DNA of 60,583 bases from Entophlyctis helioformis. Taxonomy: Eukaryota > Chytridiomycota > Chytridiomycetes > Chytridiales > Chytriomycetaceae. Below are positions 22,202-32,945 of the stretch, in pieces. The translations under genes and the position numbers were made by a program. The notes under the pieces are model-generated. The model had not been told where the DNA came from. It saw only the letters and a list, made by a program, of their open reading frames with translations, and searched no databases. Location of the stretch: contig JAHLKH010000172.1 in assembly GCA_025526915.1 (NCBI GenBank), forward strand, positions 1-60,583, in the 5' to 3' direction. The first letter of the stretch is position 1; each line of letters opens with the position of its first letter.

Positions 22202-23660
22202 ATGACGGTCGCCGGCTTGTTGAGGGTGCTCAAGCTAGGCAGGGCTGTATGTGTCTACAGTGCTGCCTGGACCCTGTGCCAGGTCTTGCAGGCTATGCTG
22301 CAACAGCTGCTGCCACAACAGCCGCCACTGCAACAGCCGCCGCTGCAACAGCCGCCGCCGCAACAGCAGACTGCAACAGCCGCAACAACAACAGCCGCAA
22401 CCACCCACTTCAGCGGGATGCTGCACGTTGACGTGCTAAGCGTCTTCTTCTCGCAGCTAGTCGCCACAGCCGCCATCAGCATGCCCGACTCCATTGACAG
22501 CTGGAAGGACATTGTCCAGCCAGCTTTTCAGCTGTTCATGGCGTCGGTCGGCGACGGCCACACCATCAAATTCCATGTGGATGGTCGCCGCGGAGACGCA
22601 GGTATAAAGATCGTGCACCACAGCCGCGCACTCAAATGCTGCATGCGGCGGTCAAGGTCCTGCGGTATGCGTTCCGCCGCCAAGAATACAAGCAGACGGG
22701 ATCACTTTCAAAGTAAGTTTGCTACTCTGTACTGTGTGGCTGCCATGCTGACTATCTTCTGCTGCTTGCCATCAGGGATGAGATGTATGCCCTCAACAGG
22801 TTCTACACGTTGACGCAGACAGACAAACAGCACATTGCTGCGGCCCTCAGTGAGCTGGCTGGCAAAAAGAAGGGATGCACAGTCTGCTGGTGTGATTATG
22901 AAGCAGACTGTTGCATTGCCCGCCATGTTCGCAGCCAAGGTAACATTGCCTTGGATCATTCTACTGTGACTGATGGCTCACAGTCTGTATTCTGTGACAG
23001 TGCCAAGCCGATCATAGTCATTGCCAATGACTCTGATCTGGTGGCACATTGTGCTGGGCACTGCGGTGTTGTTTTGACACACCTGCAGCATGGGCGGTTT
23101 AACCAGCCTCGCTCATACAACCATGGCGGTATCGCCTCAACCGCGTCTGCATTGGGTGTGCGGGATTTTCGCGGTGCATGCCTGGCTGTGGCTGTGCTTT
23201 CTCATACAGACTTTTTTGGCCGCAATGACCATGGTGAGTTGCCGCGCCTGTTTTGTAGTATCTGCCATCACTCACATGCCATTCTTTGTCTACATGCGCG
23301 ATTCTGCTTGCATTCCCTGCCAGGAATCGCCGCCGCGGTCAAGTTTGTCAATGCGCGGTTTGATGCCAAGGTCGAAGAGCTCAACATCAAGGCGGCTGAC
23401 CTCTACGCGATCCTCGAGACTCCTAACGAGGCCAAGGCGTTCATGGACGCGTCAGGGACGCGTACATCGAGGAGCTGGTCAAGAATGGTGATGAGAGCCT
23501 TGTCCAGGCATTCAAGAACGCATTTGAAGTCTTTGTCAACCGGAATGATGTTGGGGCCTCTGCTGGTGCAATCACAGCGCCGATCGTCGCGAGGTATGTT
23601 TATTCTTGAAGGATGTCATGGACATGATGGCATTGACGCGTTTGAATGCCTTGCACAGAT
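22202..23660 (+). other. XPG/FEN1-like nuclease domain of copy A
   Basis: N-terminal XPG half (start to the DG motif near 22580), a Gln/Pro-rich insert at about 22310-22400, then the XPG-I half. EAD is at about 22900, NDSD at about 23029 and the TDFF acidic site at about 23208. A helix-turn-helix-like segment (GIAAAVKFVNARFDAK, about 23326) follows, where FEN1 proteins bind DNA. An intron with GTAAGT starts at 22712. One frame uncertainty lies near 22620-22640. Confidence 0.7.
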
Positions 23661-26600
23661 CTGAGCCTCAAGCCAGACCACACCAACCACATGGATGTCA
23701 ACACGACTCCATCTGTTGGAATGAAGTATGAATGCATGGAATCTGTGGCGTTTCTGGCAAAACTGACACTGAGTTTCTGTTTCTGATGCTGCGATCTTGT
23801 TATTGTGCAGGTGCTTGATGGATGGATGTTGTTTGAGCCATACTGCGCAGCAGCAGCAGCAGGCTGAGAACGGCGTCCAGCTTGTCCACCTGACACGTGG
23901 CAGGGTCGAGCAGCTTGTCAGCAGCACTGTTGGCAGCAGGCGGTTGGATGCTGCCTTCATTGAGGTGAAGGGTTGCCATGTGGCACTCGACACCATCATC
24001 AAGTGCACAGTCAACCGCCTTGCGAGCAGCTACGATGCTGTCACGCGTCGCGACATCCTGGCGGCCATCTGCAAAGCAGCGAGTGCCCAGCTGCTGCAGA
24101 TTGCCAGCGAGCAGTTTCTTGGAGCAGATGGCATTTTTAAGCTCCTCCCAGCAGATGAGCCAATCTATCGCGCATTGGTATGTTTGCATGGCTTGAATGC
24201 ATGCTGTTGCTATCACACCACGTGCATTTACTGATTTTGAATGCGGCTGACTTGATCCATTGCTTCTGGACAGAACGCAGCAATGAGAATGCAGACGCAG
24301 CTCGACAAGATTGCCAATCCGCCATGCGCATCCCACCGGCATACATCCACTCCCAGTAGGTGTTGATTGCATTGAAATGATTCAACAGCATCCACTCACA
24401 GATCCATTTGTGTTGAATGCATAGTACTGGACACAGAGACGCAGAAAGTCGAGTACCACGGCAGGATGACCACGCGAGTTGCACCGCGATCCATTGTCGC
24501 TGCTATCCACGACAAGGCCTCAGCCTGGCTGTATTTCCTGGAGCACCCCATAGGTCCACATCCAGAAAACGCCAAACCGCCGACACTCATCAATCAGCGC
24601 CAAAAGGCCGTCGCTCTGCTGCAGTCCATCATTGAGCAAAGTGCAGTGCGTCTCGACTTCCACTGACTGCATGTGCATGGAATGATTTGGCGCGATTGCT
24701 CACCATCCCACTCCACAGGTTGGCCCTCCTCCACCGCCGCCCAAGCCACCACGGTTGTCCAACAACATTTTCGCAGCACTGGCATGCTCCAAGACCTTTC
24801 CCATTGGCGATCTTGCCGACACTGAGACGACGGTGAGTTTGGTGCACCATTGGCGATTATGGCTGTGTTTGGTGCACTTGGAATGGCCGCCTGATGCTGC
24901 ATCCAACCGTCACAGGCGCCATTCCAATTCACGGCAGCCAAGCGGGCTGCGCACACAAAGGAGCGTGCCAAGAAAAAAGAGAAGGCCACACTACAGGAGA
25001 TCATCAGAGAGAACAAGAAGAAGTCAGGCCTGCGTGCTCGCAAGGCTGGAACTGTTGGCAAGAAGAAGGCGTACGCGACATATGGCATGTCATGTGCCTT
25101 GAATGTGCTTGCTGACACGTGTGTCATGCCACAGATGGGTTGCTGGCAGTCGAGTGGCAACTCGTCAGAAGCTTGCAAAGCTCGGCCGCATGATTGCGAT
25201 GCCAGTCATGACACTTGCCGCGGCCACCATCCCAAAGGACAGCCAAGACCTAAAGGCAATGCACACAGCCGCCCTGAGCAGATTGTCAAAATGGCGGTAT
25301 GGGGTTTGATCGGCATGCTGCTCTGTTTGCTTGGCTTTGTGGATGCTGACTTGTGTGGTATGCAGGAGATGCAGTCATGCGATCTCGCAAACACCAAGTT
25401 TTTTGGGCCCCAAACCAAGACACCACTCGCCGAGCAGACACCCAGTTCAATCAGCCACGACACCACCCTCACAGTCTACTATTTCACGGCCGGCTTGTGG
25501 CGTGCTGCCCTTGCCTTGATCGGCGCCATGGTCGCGGATCTGGTCAAGCTGGATGCAGACGCGCCTCTGCCTCTGGAGTACTGTGTCCTGGAGGCAAGCC
25601 AAGGCAAGCTGACGCAGTATTACTATGTCAACCCCGAGGACTTTGATGAGGACGAGAGCGCGACGCTCTTGTCAGGTGGATGCATTCACAAGCAGGGCAT
25701 CATTGTTTGGCACATGTACGGCACCGGCCCGCACAGCAGCGACACAAAGATCCCTCGCTATGGCAGCTTGGTGACTCTCGAGAGTGACACGGCTCTCAAG
25801 ATCTGCGCCTTTGATACTGCCAAGATTGCCAAGCAACCCAACATGCATGGCGACCTCGACGATCAGGACGAGCAGAACGAGCACGACGAGCAGGACGAGC
25901 AGGACAACAGGACGAGCAGGACGACAGATGAGCACGATGAGCAGAGCTGCCTGTGCAGCCTGACGACCCATGCATCCAGGACGAGCATGATGTGCACAAT
26001 CAGCCGACAGCAGCCAGCAGCACCGGCGCTTCATCTTCAGCCGTCCAACCGCCACCACCACCACCAGCAGCAGCAGTTCCATCAGCAAATGAGCTGCTTA
26101 CGGCCCTCACCAGCAGTATATCAGGTGGAGGCGGTGCTGTGGACATGCTGCTGCGCCATCTTGGCTATGTCCTGGCGGACAGCATGATGGTGCAGCCGCA
26201 AGCAACAAAGCATGCCATCCACTCCTGGATCGTAACAGTCATGCAAATGACGATCCATCGCACCTGGACGCGGAGGGTGCTGCAAACCAACGCAGCCAAG
26301 CTGCAGGATGACACGGTACGGATGGACATGATGCAGACGTGCACGATGCTGATGGACATGTCACTGATTGATGCAATGCAGCAGGCGGCCACGGCACACA
26401 GCGACACGTTCCAGAAAGACGCGCGGCAAGCAGCCATGATGGACATGGCACAGATGGACACGATGCGAGCAGCCACGATGGATGTCGACATGATGGACGC
26501 GACGCAGCAGACGGTGACAATCCAGGCCGACGCGATCCTGTCAGCCGTGGTGCAGGCAGATGCAGAGCTGTCGGCCTTGATGCACACAAGTGCGCAGACG

Positions 26601-29508
26601 GCAGACGCTGTGCACGCGGGCACTATGGAGGCTGTCTTGCCCTACAGGCTTGATGGCAGCCTTTGCGCGGATGCAAGGAGTGACATTTACAGCAATCTGG
26701 CCAGGGATGTGTGTGGCATGCTCGCGCGGCACTACATCTCTAGCCAGTCTGAGCTGGCCGTCACTGCGGCCCTCAAGCTGATGCCCAGTGCATCCATTGA
26801 GGACGTGAGAGTGTGGATTGCGGCACTTTTCAAGACCGCCAAGGCTGCCAAGGCCGCCAAGGCTGCTGCTGCCAAGGCTGCCAAGGACGCTACACCACCA
26901 GCGATCGAGGACGCCACACCGCTGGCCACTTTGGACACTGCTCCTCCCACCTCAAGTCTCAAGCGGGGCCGGTCCACCTCTTCGTCAGCCAACAAGGGCG
27001 GCAGGCCCAAGAAGCGACGGGGCAGGAAGGCAGCCACCACCAAGGACGCGGCATCCAGCTCTTCCTCGGCCACTGAGGACAGCGGTATTGATACAGTCCC
27101 GCAAGAGCTGCACGAGCTCAAGACGCTGGTGCCTGATGTGTCTCGGTCAGAGATCGTGATCTTTTACGAGCTGTCCAAGCTTGCTGGCACGACAAACAAG
27201 CTGTGCCCGCAAGCAGCCAGCCGCGATCCCTTCATCCTCATCACCGAGACAACGCTCTTTTGGGCGGTGATGGGGAGTAGTGATGATCGCATCCGTGGCG
27301 AGCAAAGTGCTGCTTTGGCATACTTGCGACTGCAGCTCCTTGCTGTACTCAGTAGGTCGCACTTGTTTATGCCATGTCTACATGATATGATGCTGACACT
27401 CCACTTTTATCCAAGACTACCAAAAAGCCAGCTTGGGCCTCGCATCATCCAACAGGACGATCAAGAAGGCGTTCAGCAATAGCAAGGAGCTCTGTATCCT
27501 CAACATACTCCTTCCCGGCCTCCGCCCCAAGAAAGGCCGCTATCAGACGCCAGACGAGGCCGACAAGGAGGTGTTTGAGCAGGTCCAAGCAAATGACGCA
27601 GTCATTGCTGATGCGATGCAACTGGCTGAGCACGAGGGTCTGGTTGGCAAGGAGCGCCAGGAGTTTATAGACGCCGTGATCGATGGTCTTCCTCCTGCAA
27701 TTCCAAGCAAACCGACCGCGGTGGGCAGCTTCCGGACGGACGGATACAGCATCTTTCAATTGGCGCTGGACTATCGCACAGACCGTCCAGAGTCGCCTCG
27801 CAGTATGTGGCGTGCTTGAATGCTTTGGTGCACACATTGGTTCTGACTGCCGCCTTGATCTGCATGCTCCAACATGGCATCTTTAGGCGAGCAGCCGTGG
27901 CTTGCTGATGGCATGCCTGATGATGATGATGATGATGATGACGATGAGGCTGATGATGGGCATGATGGGCATGATCACTTGGATGGCAATGTGAGTTGCT
28001 GTGCCAATCCAGACGCACACTTGTTGTCCACACCGACTGACATGCCATCCACAGCTGCCGATCCTGCCGACCCATCAGCCACCAAGCCAAAAGCGACCAA
28101 TCCTGTAAGCCACTTGCATGCCAACCTCGGCATTGGTGCACATGCATTGCACATTCCTCACTCATGCCATGGCATGACAGGCAAGCTCAGCTTCTACGCC
28201 TCGCAGCGATTGCTCAACATTGTCAAAGCCAACAAGCTGTTCACCAACAAGGGCTACCGGTTTGTGCGTATTGTCGGCATTGATTGGGGCGAGCGGTACA
28301 TGTATGGCGCGTCCAGCATGCTGGTCGATCTGGCAACCTTCACCTATACCCTCGAGTCCAACTACGTGCTCTCCTCTGGCATGGCACGAGCCGAGCACAG
28401 CCTTCAGCGGTGGTATGCATGCAATGACTCTGCCACGCGCACTCTTGACCAGATCAACTCACAGTGCCTGCCTCTGTGCCAGGCTCAACAATCGATATGC
28501 CAAGGCAGCCGACATCCAGGCGGCCATTGCATTCAAGACAGCAAAGCATGCCGATCCAAACGTCAAGCAGGCGAGAGAGCCTTTTGGGATCTGCGCTGCC
28601 ATGCGTACTGCACGCCATTCCTGAATGCACGGGTACGTTTTCTCTGTTTCTGGATGCCCATTGACATGGCCGCCATGCTGCTTGATCGCCTGCTGATCAC
28701 ACTGGATGGCATGGCATGGCATGGCATTCCACAGAAGGTCAAGGCCAAGCGGTTCACCATGCGCAGCAACAGCACGTCTGATCGCGGAAACGCTCTTGAG
28801 GGCATCATGAAGCTGGCAGGATCGACCACTGGCAAGCGCGCATCTGTGCATCTCAAGGCCTCCTGTCGGCAACCCAGAGAAGGACATTCCCGTTGTGTGG
28901 GCATTTGGCATCGACTTTACAGGCCAAGGTGGCCGGCACGCTGTGTTTGAGAAGTTTCTCATCAGGCATCTGCGGTCGTCTGGATATGCCTATGTGCGTC
29001 TGATGCCACGCTGTCCATCCATCCATCCATCCATCTGTGCACCAACTGACACACATCATGCACACACACACACACAGATCTACCGCTGCAACGAGAACCT
29101 GACCAGCCAGATGTGCCCGCAGTGCAAGCAGCGGATCCCATACGAGAACCGCACCAACCTGCGACGCTACGAGTGCACAGACTGCAAGACCGTCTACCAC
29201 CGCGACGTGCTTGGAGCCACCAACATCGGGATGGTCGCACTGTGGCATCTGCTCTATGGACAACGACCGCTCTACTTGACGCACACGCCACCTGACAGCA
29301 ATCCAGCCACGCAGAGTACCTTGCAGACATTGAGGCAACTCATCATGACATCCAGTGGCGTGCACAACATCACATCATGCTGCTCGCGACACCGCCTGAT
29401 CAGCCTGTCGTCCAGCAGCCTCCATCACCCGATCTGCTTCCCTTCAAGTCGCATGTGGCCTCATGGGATCAGATCATGCTGCCATGTCTGCCAACAACAA
29501 CACTTTGA
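22202..29508 (+). CDS. XPG/FEN1-like nuclease joined to Fanzor (eukaryotic TnpB) nuclease, copy A
   Basis: An intron-rich gene for a protein of about 2,000 residues. The start MTVAGLLRVL resembles the XPG N-terminus; IKFHVDG, CDYEADCCIARH, IANDSDLV and AVLSHTDFF are XPG-type metal-site motifs. A helical middle, a Lys-rich stretch, an acidic linker and a basic AT-hook-like cluster (GGRPKKRRGRK, about 27000) follow. The C-terminus is Fanzor: RuvC-I GIDWGERYMYG, then NENLTSQMCPQC, ECTDCK, and RuvC-III YHRDVLGATNIG. Introns (for example 25063-25134 and 25294-25365) are typical and several sit at the same place in copy B. I treat it as one gene because no clear break separates the parts and copy B has the same order; two adjacent genes remain possible. 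A few single-base breaks versus copy B (about 28565, 28825, 28875, 29315) make activity uncertain. Confidence 0.75.
28190..29345 (+). other. Fanzor RuvC and zinc-ribbon domain of copy A
   Basis: RuvC-I aspartate codon at 28282-28284. The region where bacterial TnpB has its RuvC-II glutamate reads WAFGIDFTGQGG. The glutamate of NENLTS (29093-29095) takes the position reported as the alternative catalytic residue in Fanzor proteins. Zinc-ribbon cysteines are in MCPQC and CTDC; the RuvC-III aspartate is at 29204-29206. An intron with (CCAT)n and (CA)n tracts at about 28997-29078 splits the last two motifs and is at the same place in copy B. Confidence 0.85.
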
Positions 29509-29509
29509 A

Positions 29510-29705
29510 TCGGGGAACCTCCCGATCGACCTAACGGGTCACTTCAATAGAAGGTGAGACCCTCGTTGGATATGCCTCGCCCGCTTGTCGTCGCATGCTC
29601 GTTGCTGACTCGAACCTTCAATCACGTGATATGTGGGCTTGCATCCGTCGCCTCTTGGGTCGAATTTAACTCCAAAATCCTTGGTAATTGTTTGAATATC
29701 GGGCC
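29510..29705 (+). ncRNA. Candidate guide RNA (fRNA) region and right end of Fanzor copy A
   Basis: From just after the likely stop to TATCGGGCC, this non-coding stretch is strongly conserved with the inverse of 48444-48649, while the flanks beyond 29705 differ. It contains a CCCG...CGGG hairpin (29523-29540) and further short complementary blocks. In TnpB and Fanzor loci the guide RNA is made from exactly this position, and the bases after the right end act as the guide. Function is inferred from position and conservation. Confidence 0.55.
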
Positions 29706-29959
29706 GAAAGCGCTTGCCCGCAACCCCACGAACCGCAACGTCGCAACCGCACGAACCGCACGAACCACAGGCCGCACTGCCATGTGTACGTTGCTGCATG
29801 GCCCAGATGCCAGATGCCAGATGCCAGATGCTGGCTGCCCTAGCCGACGCTTGCGTCCCGTATCTGGCCACATCTGGCAGCATCTGACCGCATCTGACCC
29901 CATCTGGCTCCATCTGGCAACCAACGCTCACACTCGCATGCACGTCGCCAGCCGCCGCA

Positions 29960-31807
29960 AAGGAAGCCCCACTGCCCGTCCACTACAGTCTCCTGGCAGG
30001 TTCGTTCGCTGCGCACAAGCACGCTGCCCGGCGCTGCTCTTGGAGCCGTCAAGAGCCATCCTCGTGCTAGTGCAGATGCAGATGCACACGCAGACGCAGA
30101 CGCAACTGACCGCGCTGCGTTCAACACCTGCCACCAGGAGCCATCGCTGGAGTCACTGAGATCTTAGCCATGTACCCGCTGGACGGTGAGTCGGCCTCTG
30201 TGTCTCCTCCCGCTGCTGCCCCCGTCCGCCCTCCATGCCACAGCGAGCGCTCTGGACGCAGCGATCGTGCCGTGATCGCCATCCATCTGCCCATCAATCA
30301 GCGGCCTGTCCTTGTTGTTGGAGCGGCACATGTCTGCGGCACGTTGGCGCTGACGCACGACGCCTGCGAGCACAGTCGTCAAGACCCGCTTCCAGATCCA
30401 GGTCGGCAACTCCGAGTACAAGTCGATTGTCGACTGCTTCCAGAAGATCATCCGCAACGAAGGGTGCGTCCGTCTGCCCGGCCCTCTGGCTGGCAGTCTG
30501 TTCAACTGCCCTGCTGCTGCTGCTGCCGCTGCTGCCACCTGGTGCGGCGCTGCGAGCCCCGACTCACCGAATCACAACCCCAACCGACGATCGGCAACAA
30601 CCATTGCAGCCCGGCCACGCTGTACCGCGGCATTGTGCCGCCCATCATGGTCGAGGCCCCCAAGCGTGCCATCAAGTTTGGTGCCAACGACGGATACCGC
30701 CAGCTGTTCATGCACTACTTTGGACTCAAGGAGTCGCAGGGGCTCGCTGTCCTCACGGGCATGTCGGCCGGTCTGACCGAGGCCGTCATTGTCACGACGC
30801 CCGAGCTCATCAAGATCCGGTAGGTTGCTGCTGCTGCTGCTGCTGCTGCTGCTTTCACGTGCGGCGCGGCAAAGCGAGTCGGGCAAGAGCGGGACTGACA
30901 CATGGAACGGCGGATCGGGCTCGGCTGGGACGAGCAGCATGCAGGACAAGAAGAACGTGCGTTGATGCGGAGGCTGAGTTTTCGACTGGCTGGCTTCGCT
31001 GGCTCGCTGGCTGGCTGGCATGCGCGTTTACTTGTCGGACGATTGTGCACAGACGACTGACTGCCACGTGCTTGCTGTTGGCCCGTGTTCTTGGTGGTGT
31101 CGGTGCCGGCTGTGGCGTACATAGAAGGGCATGTACAAGAGCAGCTCGGACGTGCTTTCACACATTGTGAAGCAGCACGGCGTGTTTGGTCTCGCCCGCG
31201 GCCTCGAGGCGACCATGTGGAGACACGCCACCTGGAACGGCGGCTACTTTGGTGTCATTACGTACGTCTCACTGGAACGGGTGCAGGATGGACTGGGACT
31301 GGGACTGCGATCGGGACTGGGGATCGGACAGCAGCGGCTCGCCTTTTGCTGACACGAGCTCATGCATGTCATTGCTGAACAGCGGCATTCGGGCGGCGCT
31401 TCCCAAGGCAAAGAGCAAGGAGGGTGTTCTGTTCAACAACTTTGTTGCTGGCGCCTTGGGCGGCACGGTCGGCACCATGATCAACGCAAGTCTATGCATG
31501 CGTGATGGCCTTGCCGTAACAACTGCCCGGCACTGACACTTTACTTGGGGGCCGTGTGTGGGTGTCTGGGTGGCGTGCACCACAGACGCCGTTCGATGTC
31601 GTCAAGACGCGTGTGCAGAGCCAGGTCAATGGCCCTTACAAGTACAACTGGACGATCCCAGCCATTGGCACGATTGCGCGCGAGGAAGGCGTCCGGGCCC
31701 TGTACAAGGGCTTTGTGCCCAAGGTGCTGCGTCTCGGTCCCGGCGGTGGCATTCTGCTTGTCGTCTTTGAAGTCGTGTCTGGCTACATGCGCAAGCACCT
31801 CATGTAG
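29960..31807 (+). CDS. ODC1: Mitochondrial 2-oxodicarboxylate carrier
   Basis: Mitochondrial carrier family protein exchanging 2-oxoadipate and 2-oxoglutarate across the inner membrane. Exons: about 29960-29999 (5' end unresolved), 30138-30185, 30376-30463, 30610-30819, a 19-nt exon 30938-30956, about 31125-31261, 31383-31485 and 31586-31807. Signature motifs: MYPLDVVKTRFQ, LYRGIVPPIMVEAPKRAIKF, TPELIKIR, WRHATWNGGYFGVI, GALGGTVGTMIN, TPFDVVKTRVQ, ALYKGFVPKVLRLGPGGG. The MVEAPKRA and WNGGYFG segments point to the ODC subfamily. The intron after 31485 begins with GC. The first exon joins in frame (LLAGAIAGVTEI), but no ATG is found in that frame upstream before a stop, so the start lies further upstream or is obscured by an indel. 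Confidence 0.9.
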
Positions 31808-32042
31808 ATCCGTCTCTGTCTGCTATTCTTTGACCCTGGGACAACAGAGCCCGTCTCGTCGCCCACCTATCAACTGGCCGGTTGCAATAAAACCGCCACA
31901 GATACAGCCACAACCACCAGCCTCTGCGAGGATCCAGCACATGTGCAGGCGTGTGCATCAGCAAGCCTTGTTCATTGTATCGGCCATTGCCAGTCGAATG
32001 GCCGTGCCGTCACCACCACCACCACCAGTATCATCGCGCAGA

Positions 32043-32825
32043 TCAAAAGGGTGCATCGGTGGCCGACGACGAAGAAGACGCCGCGGGCTCCGAGGCACCA
32101 GCCTGGGCGAACCGGCCCTGGAGGGAAGTGGGCTTGATCCTATCGTCCGTCGTCCCAAGCCCAGCGGCCCACACCACGTCAGCAAGCAGGAAGCACATGC
32201 CAGATCCATGCACAGGCTCAGGCACAGAAACACCAAGGGCAGCGATGGAGGCGATAGGATATGCAAGCCACGTACGACGCCAGGTGGTGCTTGCGCTTGG
32301 CCTCGACCTTTTGGGTCGCAGGCGACATGAGGTTGTCTGTCGGGCTCTTGAAGGCGCCGCCGCCGCCAGCAGCCCTAGTGCGTTCGTTCGGTTGTGCGTT
32401 TGTGCAGCAGCAGTTCATGGCATCGATGGCACAGGCCAGGACAGCACATTGGCCGAGCGAGGGGTCGGGGTCAGTTGCGGTGGACAGATGGATGCAGATG
32501 CGAGGCGGACAAGGGGGTGGTGGCCGTTGTCACAGCAACACGACGCCAACGCCAACAGCCGCACGCACAAGCGCCGCTGGACAGGCAGGCACAGAAGGCA
32601 GGCAGACGGACACAGAAAGCAGGCGGGCACTCACGACTTTTGGAAGCGGCCGAGGAGCGGGTTGGCGTTCTTCTTGGGCAGCATAAAGGCAGACGGGGCC
32701 TGCGTCTGCGGCTGGCCCTGCTGCCGGGTGTGTGCGTCAAGGCCGCCGGCGAGACCGCCGACTGCTCCTGCTGTCGCTCCTGCTGCACCTGCTGCCTGTG
32801 CGCCGCTGTCGGTGGTTGCGTCCAT
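32043..32825 (-). CDS. Small conserved-looking protein, 128 residues, 3 exons
   Basis: Exons 32825-32635, 32374-32276 and 32139-32043, with donors GTGAGT and GTACGT; phases agree at both joints. After a Gly/Ala-rich start, the likely conserved part is NPLLGRFQK and SPTDNLMSPATQKVEAKRKH, then LQGRFAQAG and an Ala/Ser tail. The SPTD...SP..QK pattern resembles the short motif of Spo12-type mitotic-exit proteins, but this is from memory and weak. It ends face to face with the carrier gene and starts about 120 bp after the stop of the USP-like gene. Confidence 0.55.
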
Positions 32826-32945
32826 GATCGTGACCGAGATGCTGGCGTTTGTTCGGACAACCGCAGAGCGCCGTTGAAAAACCAGGCTTCATTCGGCAGT
32901 CGACGCCGCCGCACCGTCTGTGCTGCGATCGGCAAGCGGGGCGTA

